Origin: CAWBQO01 sp963790965
GTDB taxonomy: Bacteria > Bacteroidota > Rhodothermia > Rhodothermales > DASSAV01
Direction of reading: 5' to 3'
Assembly: GCA_963790965.1 (NCBI GenBank)
Contig: CAWBQO010000002.1
Span: 186,001-250,000, forward strand
Length of the DNA: 64,000 nt
How positions within the stretch are numbered: position 1 is the first letter of the stretch; every line of letters begins with the position of its first letter. Both the position numbers and the translations under genes were made by a program. This document shows positions 51,130 to 60,496 of this stretch, piece after piece. The notes under the pieces were generated by a model. That model had not been told where the DNA came from, did no database searches, and saw nothing but the letters and a program-made list of their open reading frames with translations.

Positions 51130-54100
51130 TTAGTACCGTTCAAGAATCTGCTCCTCCTGGACGAGGGCCAGCTTGAGCACTTTGTCGCCGTAATCCGTAC
51201 TGATGTGCGCGATGTAAACGCCGCTCGCCACCGGGATTTCATCCTGGTTCGTGAGGTTCCAGCGCTCCGACTGCCCCGCCTCATGCTCGATCCGCCGAAC
51301 CATGATGCCGGCCAGATTGAAGATGCGGATGGTCGCCTGCTCGGGCAGGTGCGTGAACGTCATGAACTTGGCGTAGCGGCTCGCTTCGAGCACGTTGAAG
51401 CCCATGTAAGGGTTCGGGAAGACGTTGATCCGGTCGATCTCTTCGGCCGTGGCAGCGCCCGAGTCCGGCGGGGTCGTGGTGAACTCCCACCGGTCCGATC
51501 CGGGCACGACCGGATTAGCGAACGCAACGCGGTAGCGATCGCCCGTTACCCACTTGGAAGTCCCACCCTGATCGAAGAACAAGAGCCAGGTGGCGTCCGG
51601 GCTGAGCGGGTTTGTCCCGTTCGCCTGCACGTCTGCTTCGTTGTACGGGCTTGCAATGGCTACAATGTAGTCTCGCGCCGCCATGCGGTAGTAGTCGCCC
51701 ACGCCATTGCCCCACGGGGAGGCTGCATCGGCATTACGGCCGATGATGGCGAAGTTGATCTGCCGGTTGTTTTCGACGTCCCACAACTCGAACGGAGCGC
51801 GAATAACCTTGGACTCAACGCCCGTAAGGTCATCGGCACCGAAGGCAGCACGCGGGTAGTAGCTGGCAAGCTGCCCGCCCGACGTGGTCGCGGACTCCAT
51901 CGAGCCGTTGCCGGTGAAGCGGAACTCGAGGTCCGGCGCGGCCTGCGCGGCCGTCGGAGCAGGGCCATCGTAGGTCTGCGAGTACCAACCGGCCGCCCCT
52001 CCGAAGAGCGTGTAGTCACCCCAGAGCGAAATGCCGTTCGAGGCCGGGTTGCCTTCCTCGTCTACGGCGTAGTCGTCGAGGATGGTCGGCGGCGTCGCGT
52101 AGGTGATGCCGAAGACGTTCACCTGCAAACCGTCAACGATGGTCCGGGAAGCCGTTTCATCGAACTCCTGATTCATCAGGAGCGGTTGGTTGTTTTTGAG
52201 CAGATTCCAGGTGTCCTCGTTTATCGTAACGGCGTAGGTAGCCGCTTCGAGCTGCGACGGGTCCACAACCTGCACGGCGATATTGGCATCACCGCTGCCC
52301 GCGACCTGATTGGTTTCGAGCAGGTCAAACTCGGTTGATCCCGCTACGCCCGGAGCCGGCCCGTTCGGAACGACCGTGATGACGCGCGTCGGACTGGGCA
52401 GCGCCCGGAACGGCACGGTCTCTTCGGATCCGTGATAGTAGGAGTAGTTGCGAACCGCGAAGTAATACTCGACGCCGTTGGCGAGCGGTCGCTGGCGGAT
52501 GGCGTCGAACTCCGTCGTGTAGTAGCGCTGAAGCCCGAGGTCCGGCCCGATATGAACCGGTGCCTGGATGACGAAGCCCGTGCGCTCGTCGATGATCTGG
52601 TCCTGAATGACCGAGATGTTGTTATCGAGGTCGTACGTCGCCACCTTGACGCCCTGAGACAGCGGCGCGGTCGGCGAGGGCAACTGGAAGACTTCGTAGC
52701 CTTCGAACTGGAAGTCCTTGCTGTCGTGGCTTTCCGTCCGCTGAACCTGCTCTGCAACGCCGCCCCAGTTGAGGACGATGCGCTTGTCCATGCCCACGGC
52801 GCTCACGTTCGGCAGCGGCGCAGCGACCGGCAGCACGAAGTTGTTGTCGTAGGCATACTGCGCGAACTGGTCATAGTACTTCATGACCGTGACGCTGGAG
52901 ATGTTGTTCGTGCCGAGTCCGGAAATCTGGCCAACGACCACGTTCACCGTATCTCCGAGGTTCATCGAGAACGGCCCCGAAGCAATCACGATACGCCGGT
53001 CGCCCGGAGGCAGCACGGCACCGTCGAGGAAGCCGGTCGCCGAGACGGGATCACCCGTAAGCGTGAACTTGACCGGCTGGTTGTTCTCGAGGAACGGGAT
53101 GCCTGACGGGTAGGACGGCCTCGGCTGCAAACCGCGCATGAGGTTGAACCACTGCAGCGAGCCTTCATACTCGTCCTCATCCGGGTCGGAGATGGACGAG
53201 CCGGCCGCGAAGTAGACAAACCCGGTCATGCCCAGCGTGTCCCCCTCCTGCGTAACGGGCCCCTGCAAGAAGTCGAACCCGATGGCGCTCGGCGGAAGAC
53301 CGAAGCCGGAGTACGTCGGGTCCGACGGCGACGAGTTGTACGCGTAGCCGAGGCCCAGCGTGGTGTCGCTGCCCGCGTAGTCGTCGCCGGCGTCTCCCAC
53401 GTCGGTGTCCACCCACTGCACGACGAACATCGAGTCGATACTCGCGCTCGCCGGTGTGGACGCCGTGCCGGTGTAGATCAGGCGGTGCTGCACGAACGAG
53501 ATGTTGCCAAGCGCCTGCGTCTCCGGGTAGTTGTATCCCCAGAGGGTCGCCTGGTACTCCAGCCCGATGGACGGAGAGCCGTACACGCGGCTGGACGCAT
53601 CATCGAGGTCGTTCGCAACGACCCAGATCGTCTGGTCCGCCACGGCCACAACGGGCGTCTCGCCGCTACGATCGACGAAGTTGTAGCCCGCGAGGTCGCC
53701 TTCTTCCGGCTCGAACCGGTTGTTTCCGTTGGCGTCGACGGCCGCCTGATAGCCCGGCTGACCGTTCATTTCGGCATATGGAGCGCCGAGATCGGCCGGC
53801 CAGTTCATCCAGTCGTACTCGTACCACGCGCGAACCTGATCCATCATCGTAGCATCGGCGTCCGAAACTTTAACGCCGAAGTAGGACGCGGCCGCCGCGC
53901 GGAGCGCGGTTTCGTCCATCCACGACCAGTCCGTCCGGACGCGCCAGACGTGGTATATGTCCTTACTCGGATCATCGGCGCATACGCGCGCTCCGCCGGG
54001 GCACCCGGTGTGGAGCACTTTGCCGGAGTTCAGGCCGATGTCGTAAGCGCCGCCGCCCACGCGAATCGAATCCGAACCACCGTCGCGCACCTTGCCTCCC

Positions 54101-54405
54101 CATACGAGGCCCTGAGCGAACACATTGCCGGTCGTTCCTTTCGGAAAGGTGCCGTTGTAGCCACCGTTGGTGTAAGGGTCGATCCAGTGGAACCAGCCGT
54201 TATCCTGGATCCACACGGTTTGATTGTTAATATCAAGGACGCTCTCGTCCGGCGGTACGTCCGCCGACTGCATCCTCGACATCATTTGCGAGCGCGCAGC
54301 CGCCTTCAAGGCCGCTTTGTTCTGCGCCATGCCCGGCTCCGCGAGCAAGCCCGTCAGGAGCAGCAGGGCGAGAAGCGCGATACCGCTTCTGCAAAAAGAG
54401 TACAT
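51130..54405 (-). CDS. Large surface protein with T9SS C-terminal sorting domain
   Basis: 1091 residues from ATG 54405 (AGGA upstream). The signal peptide (FCRSGIALLALLLLTGLLA) is followed by a long beta-rich region of about 950 residues without a known catalytic motif, containing fibronectin-like segments (PLPNVSAVGMDKRIVLNWGG near residue 555). The C-terminus INVFPNPYMGFN...MTFTHLPEQATIRIFNLAG...VASGVYIAHI is a type IX sorting/FlgD-like domain, with an unusually long tail (LVQEEQILERY). Probably secreted and attached to the surface. Cotranscribed between the TonB receptor (44-bp gap) and the PorV-like gene (25-bp gap). Confidence 0.87.
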   Translation of the reverse strand: MYSFCRSGIALLALLLLTGLLAEPGMAQNKAALKAAARSQMMSRMQSADVPPDESVLDINNQTVWIQDNGWFHWIDPYTNGGYNGTFPKGTTGNVFAQGLVWGGKVRDGGSDSIRVGGGAYDIGLNSGKVLHTGCPGGARVCADDPSKDIYHVWRVRTDWSWMDETALRAAAASYFGVKVSDADATMMDQVRAWYEYDWMNWPADLGAPYAEMNGQPGYQAAVDANGNNRFEPEEGDLAGYNFVDRSGETPVVAVADQTIWVVANDLDDASSRVYGSPSIGLEYQATLWGYNYPETQALGNISFVQHRLIYTGTASTPASASIDSMFVVQWVDTDVGDAGDDYAGSDTTLGLGYAYNSSPSDPTYSGFGLPPSAIGFDFLQGPVTQEGDTLGMTGFVYFAAGSSISDPDEDEYEGSLQWFNLMRGLQPRPSYPSGIPFLENNQPVKFTLTGDPVSATGFLDGAVLPPGDRRIVIASGPFSMNLGDTVNVVVGQISGLGTNNISSVTVMKYYDQFAQYAYDNNFVLPVAAPLPNVSAVGMDKRIVLNWGGVAEQVQRTESHDSKDFQFEGYEVFQLPSPTAPLSQGVKVATYDLDNNISVIQDQIIDERTGFVIQAPVHIGPDLGLQRYYTTEFDAIRQRPLANGVEYYFAVRNYSYYHGSEETVPFRALPSPTRVITVVPNGPAPGVAGSTEFDLLETNQVAGSGDANIAVQVVDPSQLEAATYAVTINEDTWNLLKNNQPLLMNQEFDETASRTIVDGLQVNVFGITYATPPTILDDYAVDEEGNPASNGISLWGDYTLFGGAAGWYSQTYDGPAPTAAQAAPDLEFRFTGNGSMESATTSGGQLASYYPRAAFGADDLTGVESKVIRAPFELWDVENNRQINFAIIGRNADAASPWGNGVGDYYRMAARDYIVAIASPYNEADVQANGTNPLSPDATWLLFFDQGGTSKWVTGDRYRVAFANPVVPGSDRWEFTTTPPDSGAATAEEIDRINVFPNPYMGFNVLEASRYAKFMTFTHLPEQATIRIFNLAGIMVRRIEHEAGQSERWNLTNQDEIPVASGVYIAHISTDYGDKVLKLALVQEEQILERY

Positions 54406-54449
54406 ATGGAATTTCCTGATTCGGTTATACACGGTAGAGGCCGCAGGGG

Positions 54450-57400
54450 CTAAAAGTCCACGCGAACACCGATGCGGATCTGCCGCGGGGTGTCGTAGAT
54501 GTCATAGCCCTGCGTGTCCACGTAGTGCTGACGGTTCTGCACGTCGATGGCGGTGTAGTAGTCCACAAAGCCTTGCCCGCGCGCCTCGATGAGCTTGTCG
54601 CTGAGTTCGGGCGTGTACAGGAAGCCGTCATTGTCCGGCGTGCCGCTGCGCAGATAGACGTTCAGCGCATTCTTCGTATTGAAGAGATTCTGAACGTATC
54701 CGAACACCGTCGCGCGAGCCGGGCCAACGCTGAGACCTTTCTCGAGGCGCAAGTCGGTATTGAAGTACCAGGGCGTCGTGGAGGCGTTGAGCGGTTCGAG
54801 CGGCGAGCGACCACGCGGGTCGGTGCCTTCGAGCAGCCCGGCCTCGTCCGGCGCGCGCTGGCCGATGGATCCCGCGCTCCGCGTGAAGCGGCTGCCGCTG
54901 TTGAAGTTGAAGAGCAGTGCCGCCGTAATGTTGGCGAGCGCCTGATTCCCCGTCCTTCCCGTCCGGTAGTCGAGCACCGCCGAGCCGCGGTGGCGCTGCT
55001 CAAAGGAGAGCGGCTGGATGAGCGTCGGCGGCAAGGTGCCGTTTTCGAGCGCCGATACCTGGCCACCCGGCTCCGAGTTGGTGCCCTTCGCGTCGGTGAG
55101 CGTGTAATTGAACAGGCCCATGAAGCCCGCAACGCGCTGCGTGCGGACGGACAGCTCGATACCACGCGCAATGGCGAAGTCGCCGTTGGCGAAGATGTTG
55201 TAGTCCTGCGCGGCCGTTCCCTGGACCGTGTTCACCCGAACGATTTCGAGCTGCCCCTGTGTCCGGCGGTAGAACGCCGTCAGGTCAAAGGCGGCGAAGT
55301 CAGAGAACTGGTGCCCAACACCGATCTCGTACTGCGACGACGTGATCGGGTCGAGGTCCCACGCAAACGGCGTCGGGATGAAGTTCTGTCCACTGAGCAC
55401 GAGCGCGATGTACGCCGGGCGCCGGTAGACGTAGAACATGTCCGGCATCTGCGCGAACTTGCCGTACTGCAGGTGGAATGCCGTGCGGTTCGTGATCGGG
55501 AAGGAGAGTCCGAGGCGCGGCTGGATTACCGTCTTACCCTTCGTCGCCTTCAGCCCCTCAACCGAGTACGAGGCGAGGTCGAACTGCGGACGCTCGTAGT
55601 TCACGTTTCCGTCGGTGTCGGTCGGCTCGAAGAGATCGAGGTCGAAGTAGTCGAGCCGGAGACCCGCGTTGACAACGATGTCGTTGAACTCGATGCGGTC
55701 GTTGATGAAGAGGGCCGCCGTGGTCGGATGTTTCGGACCGTTGGGACCGTCATTGACCTCGTTCATGAACTCGTCGTAACCGTAACCGCCGTAGCCCGCG
55801 CGCCGAATGTTCAGCGCCACCGTGTCCGCTTCAGCGCGAATAAGGTTGGCGTAGTTGGAATTCAGCGAATCGATGCTACCCGCGACCACGGCACCTCGCA
55901 TCGAGTAGTCACGCGCCGTCCAGCGAGAGTAATCGCCGCCGAGCACGACGTAGTGATTGTCGAACTGCGAGGTGAGTTTCAGCCCGAGGTCATACCGGGA
56001 CTGGTCGCGGTGAAGGTAGTTCTGCTGCACCTGACCCGGCCGGTCGAAACGGAAGCCGTTGAAGACGTAGTCGCCCGGATCGTTCCATGCGCTGACCCAG
56101 CCTCCCGGCCCGCTGATCGAGTACATTGCCGCTGCCTCTTCTCCCGCATCGGCGAGCACCTTGTCATACACGGCATCCTGATTGTACCACAATGCCATGT
56201 CGAGCAGCGCACCGCCCTTGCCGTCCGCTTTTGGAGCGCCGAAGAGCGGATCGTAGTCCTCACGTGTATACTGGAAAAGACCGGCGTTGGCTTCAAGGAA
56301 GGTCTTGTCCGAGAGGAAGTAGGTCGCCGTGGCGTTGAGCAGCCGGGACATGTCATCCCTGCTCGTCAGGCGAAGCTGATTGTAGAACGAGCGGATCGGC
56401 GTATCGTTGTTCGTCCGGTCCTGGTTCATCTGCGCGTAGCCGATGCGCAGGCGAAGCGGCGAGAAGTCGAAGCTCAAGGTTCCGTTGAGCATGAGGCGCT
56501 CACGCGGCCGCTGCTTGCCGGGGATATTATTGTCGCCCCAGTTCAGCTCCCCAACCGGCGAATCCTTGATGGTTTCGTCAACCGGCAGTCCAAGATCGGC
56601 TCCGTACCAGAACGCCGGCTTGTAGTCGTCGGCCTTGTTGTAGCTGATAGCGCCGAAGAACCGGTGCTGCTTCCAGACGAGCGGACCGCCGATGGTGGCC
56701 GTTATGTCCGAATAGCCGTAGGAAGGCGCTCCGAATACATCCGCGCCGCCGTCGGTCTCGTATTGGACGAGGCCGCTGAGCGTCCGCCCGCCTGTCTTGA
56801 AGACCTGCTGCACGATGCCCGCGTTGGCATTGCCAAGCTCGGCGCTGTAGCCGCCTGCGAACACCTGAACTTCTTCGAGCGCCTCCGGAATGACCGGAAC
56901 GACGTTGTCGAAGCCGATCAGGCTGCGCGAAGAGATGCCTTCGAGCAGGAAGTTCGTCTCGTCCGGCCGCCCGCCGCGGATGTAGACCTCATTGTTGAGG
57001 ACCGTCACGCCCGGCTGAATGGCGTAATAGGTCGAGACGTCGCGGGTCGGCAGCGACTGGATGATCTCCGCGTCCACTCGTCGGACGGCATTCGTAGCCG
57101 TCACGTTTACGAGGGGCCGTTCCGCCGTGACCTCGATCATGTCAAGCTCGAGGGTAGACGGGCGAAGCTCGAAGTTCACGCGGTTGGTTATACCCGCGAT
57201 GATTTCGACGTTTTGCCTGCGCTCGGTCGTATAACCGGCGAAGCTGGATAGAAGGGTGTATACCCCCGGTTGGACTTCCAGGATGTTGTACTGGCCGTCG
57301 ATGTCGGTTGCTGTTCCTTGCAGCGAACCTTCGATGACGACGTTGGCACCGGGAAGGGGTTCTCCTGTTTCGGCGTCGATAACCGTTCCGGATATCTTGC

Positions 57401-57473
57401 CGGTAGTCTGGGCCATCACCGCGAACGGTGTGGCGAGCAGTAGGAGCACGAGCGCACTCCACTTGCGCAACAT
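54450..57473 (-). CDS. TonB-dependent receptor with carboxypeptidase-like N-terminal domain
   Basis: 1007-residue outer-membrane receptor. Order: signal peptide (WSALVLLLLATPFAVMA), CarboxypepD_reg-like domain (residues about 23-105; GKISGTVIDAETGEPLPGANV), plug domain (about 120-235; VRRVDAEIIQSLPTRD, VYIRGGRPDETNFLLEG), then a 22-strand-type barrel ending RIGVRVDF with a terminal Phe. It lacks a SusD partner. A strong Shine-Dalgarno AGGAGGT precedes the ATG. First gene of the three-gene unit with the T9SS protein and PorV-like barrel; the ligand is unknown. Confidence 0.95.
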   Translation of the reverse strand: MLRKWSALVLLLLATPFAVMAQTTGKISGTVIDAETGEPLPGANVVIEGSLQGTATDIDGQYNILEVQPGVYTLLSSFAGYTTERRQNVEIIAGITNRVNFELRPSTLELDMIEVTAERPLVNVTATNAVRRVDAEIIQSLPTRDVSTYYAIQPGVTVLNNEVYIRGGRPDETNFLLEGISSRSLIGFDNVVPVIPEALEEVQVFAGGYSAELGNANAGIVQQVFKTGGRTLSGLVQYETDGGADVFGAPSYGYSDITATIGGPLVWKQHRFFGAISYNKADDYKPAFWYGADLGLPVDETIKDSPVGELNWGDNNIPGKQRPRERLMLNGTLSFDFSPLRLRIGYAQMNQDRTNNDTPIRSFYNQLRLTSRDDMSRLLNATATYFLSDKTFLEANAGLFQYTREDYDPLFGAPKADGKGGALLDMALWYNQDAVYDKVLADAGEEAAAMYSISGPGGWVSAWNDPGDYVFNGFRFDRPGQVQQNYLHRDQSRYDLGLKLTSQFDNHYVVLGGDYSRWTARDYSMRGAVVAGSIDSLNSNYANLIRAEADTVALNIRRAGYGGYGYDEFMNEVNDGPNGPKHPTTAALFINDRIEFNDIVVNAGLRLDYFDLDLFEPTDTDGNVNYERPQFDLASYSVEGLKATKGKTVIQPRLGLSFPITNRTAFHLQYGKFAQMPDMFYVYRRPAYIALVLSGQNFIPTPFAWDLDPITSSQYEIGVGHQFSDFAAFDLTAFYRRTQGQLEIVRVNTVQGTAAQDYNIFANGDFAIARGIELSVRTQRVAGFMGLFNYTLTDAKGTNSEPGGQVSALENGTLPPTLIQPLSFEQRHRGSAVLDYRTGRTGNQALANITAALLFNFNSGSRFTRSAGSIGQRAPDEAGLLEGTDPRGRSPLEPLNASTTPWYFNTDLRLEKGLSVGPARATVFGYVQNLFNTKNALNVYLRSGTPDNDGFLYTPELSDKLIEARGQGFVDYYTAIDVQNRQHYVDTQGYDIYDTPRQIRIGVRVDF

Positions 57474-57478
57474 AGGCT

Positions 57479-57485
57479 ACCTCCT
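57479..57485 (-). promoter_or_regulatory. Strong Shine-Dalgarno of the TonB receptor gene
   Basis: AGGAGGT five bases before the ATG on the minus strand, the best ribosome-binding site of the operon. Confidence 0.85.
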
Positions 57486-57658
57486 CATTGGAATGGTGTG
57501 TGGCTGAAAAACAACCAGCGACGCAGCGCGCTCAGCCTGTCAGGGCAGAGCGCAACACCCATTCCACCGGGCAAGTCCACGACCGACTCGCTACGGAGGG
57601 CTACCCTAAAGGCAGCAACTCCATTGCCGAACGAGCCGACATCAGGCGGCCTCTCTCA

Positions 57659-57691
57659 GCCGAGCCGCCCCGTGGGGAGGGGCAGCTCGGC
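57659..57691. repeat. 13-bp inverted repeat in the receptor leader
   Basis: GCCGAGCCGCCCC (57659-57671) and GGGGCAGCTCGGC (57679-57691) pair with one mismatch around a 7-base loop. It lies about 190 bases upstream of the receptor start. No T-tract, so either a structured leader or a dispersed palindrome. Confidence 0.6.
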
Positions 57692-57821
57692 CTTGGGAGA
57701 CTGTTCAGTAGTCCTGTTGCCGTATCACTCGTTCAATCGGCGCTCTTCTCGCTTGGTGGTGTGTGGCATCGCTGGTTACATGCGATATGCTCGAATATAC
57801 GGGTACAGCAGGAAAATTCAA

Positions 57822-57861
57822 GGTACTTATTAGTGCCTTATTCACAAAAACTAATGATACC
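57822..57861. promoter_or_regulatory. AT-rich imperfect inverted repeat, possible operator
   Basis: GGTACTTATTAGT and ACTAATGATACC flank GCCTTATTCACAAAA. The arms match at about 11 of 12-13 positions allowing one gap. Placed about 350 bases upstream of the TonB receptor in the only clearly AT-rich patch of the gap. A repressor or sigma/anti-sigma target is possible; no match to a named operator. Confidence 0.35.
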
Positions 57862-57960
57862 GCTCATAGAAGCGCTACGACCCTCGCATTGTTAGGCAAA
57901 CTGCAGTTCTGACATGCCTTTTTTGCCCTGCGGGGCTGCGGTGCTTCCCTTCTTTTTGCA

Positions 57961-57997
57961 AGAAGAGCCTGCCCCGGCGCGCGGAGCAGGCTCTTCT
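57961..57997 (-). terminator. Terminator after the EF-G paralogue
   Basis: Perfect 12-bp stem AGAAGAGCCTGC/GCAGGCTCTTCT, 23 bases beyond the EF-G stop. The AAGAG/CTCTT ends make it work on either strand, though no long T-run follows on the minus strand. Confidence 0.75.
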
Positions 57998-58019
57998 TTC
58001 ACCTTGCGGCGGGTGAGGC

Positions 58020-60137
58020 TCAGGAAGCTTCTTCAAGCTCGCCGGCTTCCGCCACGACCTTTTCCTGCACGTGGCGAGGCATGGGTTCGTAGTGACTGAA
58101 GGTGGCTTTATGAATGCCGCGTCCCTGTGTGATAGAACGCAGCGTGGTGGAGTAGCGGTACAACTCCGCCTCCGGGACCTGCGCCAGAATCTTCTGGAAG
58201 ACTCCTTCCGCCTCGATGCCCTGGATGCGACCGCGCCGGGTGTTGAGGTCGCCCATCACGTCGCCGGTGTAATCGCCGGGGACGGTCACCTCGAGGTTAT
58301 AGATCGGCTCGAGAAGCGCCGGGTTCGCGCTCCGGAAAGCGTCGCGGAAGCAGTGTCGCGAGGCCGTCTTGAACGCATTTTCATTCGAATCCACCGCGTG
58401 CATACCGCCGTCGAAAACGACCACGCGCACGTTGCCCACCGGATATCCAGCTATCGGACCGTCCTGCAGGGCCTCCGTGACGCCCTTCTGGATGGCTCCA
58501 AAGAACCGCCGCATGTCGATCACGCCGCCCACAATGGAGTCGATGAACTCGATCGTGGATCCCCAGGCGGTCTGGAGTTCGGCCTTGCCGCGCACCGAGA
58601 TGTCCGCCGGCGGCTGAAACTCGCCGTCTATCGGCTCAACGAGCATCGAAATGTCGGCAAACTGGCCCGCGCCGCCCGTCTGCTTTTTGTGACGATAGGA
58701 CGAGCGCGCCTGCGACTGGATGGTCTCACGGTAGGCGACGCGCGGCTTGTCAAAAGCCGCCTCAACGCCGAACCGGTTCTTCAAACGTGTGCTGACGACC
58801 TGGAGGTGCAGTTCGCCCTGGCCGCCCAGCACCATCTGCTTCAGGTTCTGGTCCTGCGAGATCACGAGCGAAGGATCTTCTTCCGCCAGCTGATGGAGGC
58901 CCTGCGCGAGCTTATCCTCATCCCCCTCCCTTGCAGCGGAAACAGCCGTGGTGTAGCGCGGCTCGGGGTACTCGATGGGCTTGAGGACGACGTTGCTGCC
59001 TTTGACGCGCAGCGTATTGTTCGTGTGCGTATTCTTCAGCTTGACAAGCGCCCCGAGGTCGCCGGCCACCATAGAGGTGACGCCGTCGCGCTCGTGCCCG
59101 TTGATCGCGAAGAGCTGCCCCAATCGCTCTGTAACACCCGTCTGCGCATTTTCGAGGTCCATGCCCTGCTCGACGGTTCCTGAGTAAAGGCGGAAGAAGG
59201 AGTAGTCGCCAACGTGGGCTTCGGCCATGGTGCGGTAGATCAATGCCACCGGCGCGCCGCTCGGGTCCGGCGGAACCGGGTCGCCACTCTCGGTCTGAGC
59301 GGGCGGCATTTCGGTCGGAGCCGGCAGCACGTTGTCGATGAAGCTCATGAGCCGGGACACGCCCACGCTCTCCGTCGCGGAGGTGATGAACACGGGATAG
59401 AGTTGGCGCTTCAGCATGGCAACGTGCAAGCCGTTGCGCATCTCGTCTTCGGACAGGCTGCCCTGTTCGAAGTACAGGTCCATCAAGTTTTCGTCATTCT
59501 CGGCAATGCTCTCGATCAGCTCATTGTGCAAGCGCTCGGCCTCTTCGAGGTGCTCGGCGTCCACGTCCGACTCGGTCGAAGAGCCGTCCTCGGCAAAGTC
59601 GAGCTTTTTCATGAGCAGCACGTCGATGATGCTGCGCGGTCCGGCGGGGATTTGAACGATGGTTGCGGCGCGGCCAAAACGCTCCTGAAGCTGCGCAACC
59701 GCGTTTCGGAAGTTGTCCTGCCCCCGGTCGATCTGGTTGATCACGAACATCGAGGGCTTATGAACCGAAGCGCCGTAGGTCCAACCAAGCTCCGTGCCCA
59801 CCTGCACGCCTTCCGCCGCATTGATCACGAAGATCGCGGTGTCCGTCACCCGGAGCGACGCGATGACTTCGCCGATGAAGTCCGGATAGCCGGGCGTGTC
59901 GATGACGTTGATCTTGTGGCCCTTCCACTCGTCGTGTACGAGTGAGGCAAAGACCGACATCTGCCGCTCCTTCTCGCTCGGGTGATAATCGCTGACGGTT
60001 GTGCCTTCCTCGATGGAGCCGAGGCGTTTGAGAGCACCGCTGGCAAAGAGCATAGCCTCGGCGAGCATGGTCTTGCCACTACCCTGGTGGCCGATGAGGG
60101 CCACATTCCTGATGTGAGCTGCGTCGTACACATTCAT
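58020..60137 (-). CDS. Elongation factor G paralogue (EF-G-like)
   Basis: 705 residues with the five EF-G domains: G domain (about 1-270), domain II (about 300-385), III (about 400-475), IV (about 480-600) and V. The G domain differs from canonical EF-G: G1 is GHQGSGKT instead of AHIDAGKT, G3 is DTPGYPDF with Tyr at the catalytic-His position, and G4 is NQID instead of NKMD. These fit the EF-G-2-like paralogue group, so it is probably not the main translocase. ATG 60137 has AGGTGA upstream and is preferred over a GTG at 60170. Divergent from tsaB. Confidence 0.9.
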   Translation of the reverse strand: MNVYDAAHIRNVALIGHQGSGKTMLAEAMLFASGALKRLGSIEEGTTVSDYHPSEKERQMSVFASLVHDEWKGHKINVIDTPGYPDFIGEVIASLRVTDTAIFVINAAEGVQVGTELGWTYGASVHKPSMFVINQIDRGQDNFRNAVAQLQERFGRAATIVQIPAGPRSIIDVLLMKKLDFAEDGSSTESDVDAEHLEEAERLHNELIESIAENDENLMDLYFEQGSLSEDEMRNGLHVAMLKRQLYPVFITSATESVGVSRLMSFIDNVLPAPTEMPPAQTESGDPVPPDPSGAPVALIYRTMAEAHVGDYSFFRLYSGTVEQGMDLENAQTGVTERLGQLFAINGHERDGVTSMVAGDLGALVKLKNTHTNNTLRVKGSNVVLKPIEYPEPRYTTAVSAAREGDEDKLAQGLHQLAEEDPSLVISQDQNLKQMVLGGQGELHLQVVSTRLKNRFGVEAAFDKPRVAYRETIQSQARSSYRHKKQTGGAGQFADISMLVEPIDGEFQPPADISVRGKAELQTAWGSTIEFIDSIVGGVIDMRRFFGAIQKGVTEALQDGPIAGYPVGNVRVVVFDGGMHAVDSNENAFKTASRHCFRDAFRSANPALLEPIYNLEVTVPGDYTGDVMGDLNTRRGRIQGIEAEGVFQKILAQVPEAELYRYSTTLRSITQGRGIHKATFSHYEPMPRHVQEKVVAEAGELEEAS

Positions 60138-60496
60138 AAAGGTCACCTGCAAAGTATCCGAAGAGTTCACCGTATCCCGTACTGCCGACCCAAGCGGGTA
60201 GCGATCGGCCGCGACGCGCCTTCGGAAGCGCGACGGTTTGCATGGAACGGCTGTTTATTGCGCCGCATCCGTCCGTCCGGCCACAACGGCTTCTGCGCCC
60301 CGACGTGAGGAACAGAAGCGCTTTCGCAACCGGCGCGGGCAGGCTGGAGCCGCCGGGACAGAACCGCCCCGACGCGCACTCCGTTATATGCGACGGTAAG
60401 ATAAGCGGAGTAAACAAATAGTCAAGTCGTGAAACCCCTACATCCGACGCTAAAGAAGCACCTACGCACTCACGGTGCCGCGCTCCCGGTGCCGTC
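60138..60496. other. Divergent intergenic region EF-G paralogue / tsaB
   Basis: About 360 bases with no gene. It must hold promoters for both flanking genes, but I found no convincing TAnnTTTG or TTGACA/TATAAT pair. AGGTGA at 60143-60148 is the EF-G ribosome-binding site. Confidence 0.6.

Larger units (their letters stand above)
57474..58019. other. Intergenic region between the TonB receptor and EF-G paralogue
   Basis: About 545 bases, no gene. It contains the receptor's Shine-Dalgarno, a 13-bp GC-rich hairpin, an AT-rich stretch with an inverted repeat (57822-57861) and the EF-G terminator. The stretch 57780-57870 is notably AT-rich for this genome and is the likely promoter zone. Confidence 0.7.

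Noticed and set aside
54525..57251. 908-aa open frame antisense to the TonB receptor
   Set aside because: Arg/Val/Glu-rich shadow; the receptor has complete domain order on the minus strand.
57474..57900. Cobalamin or other riboswitch upstream of the TonB receptor
   Set aside because: No conserved riboswitch core was seen; only simple hairpins are present.
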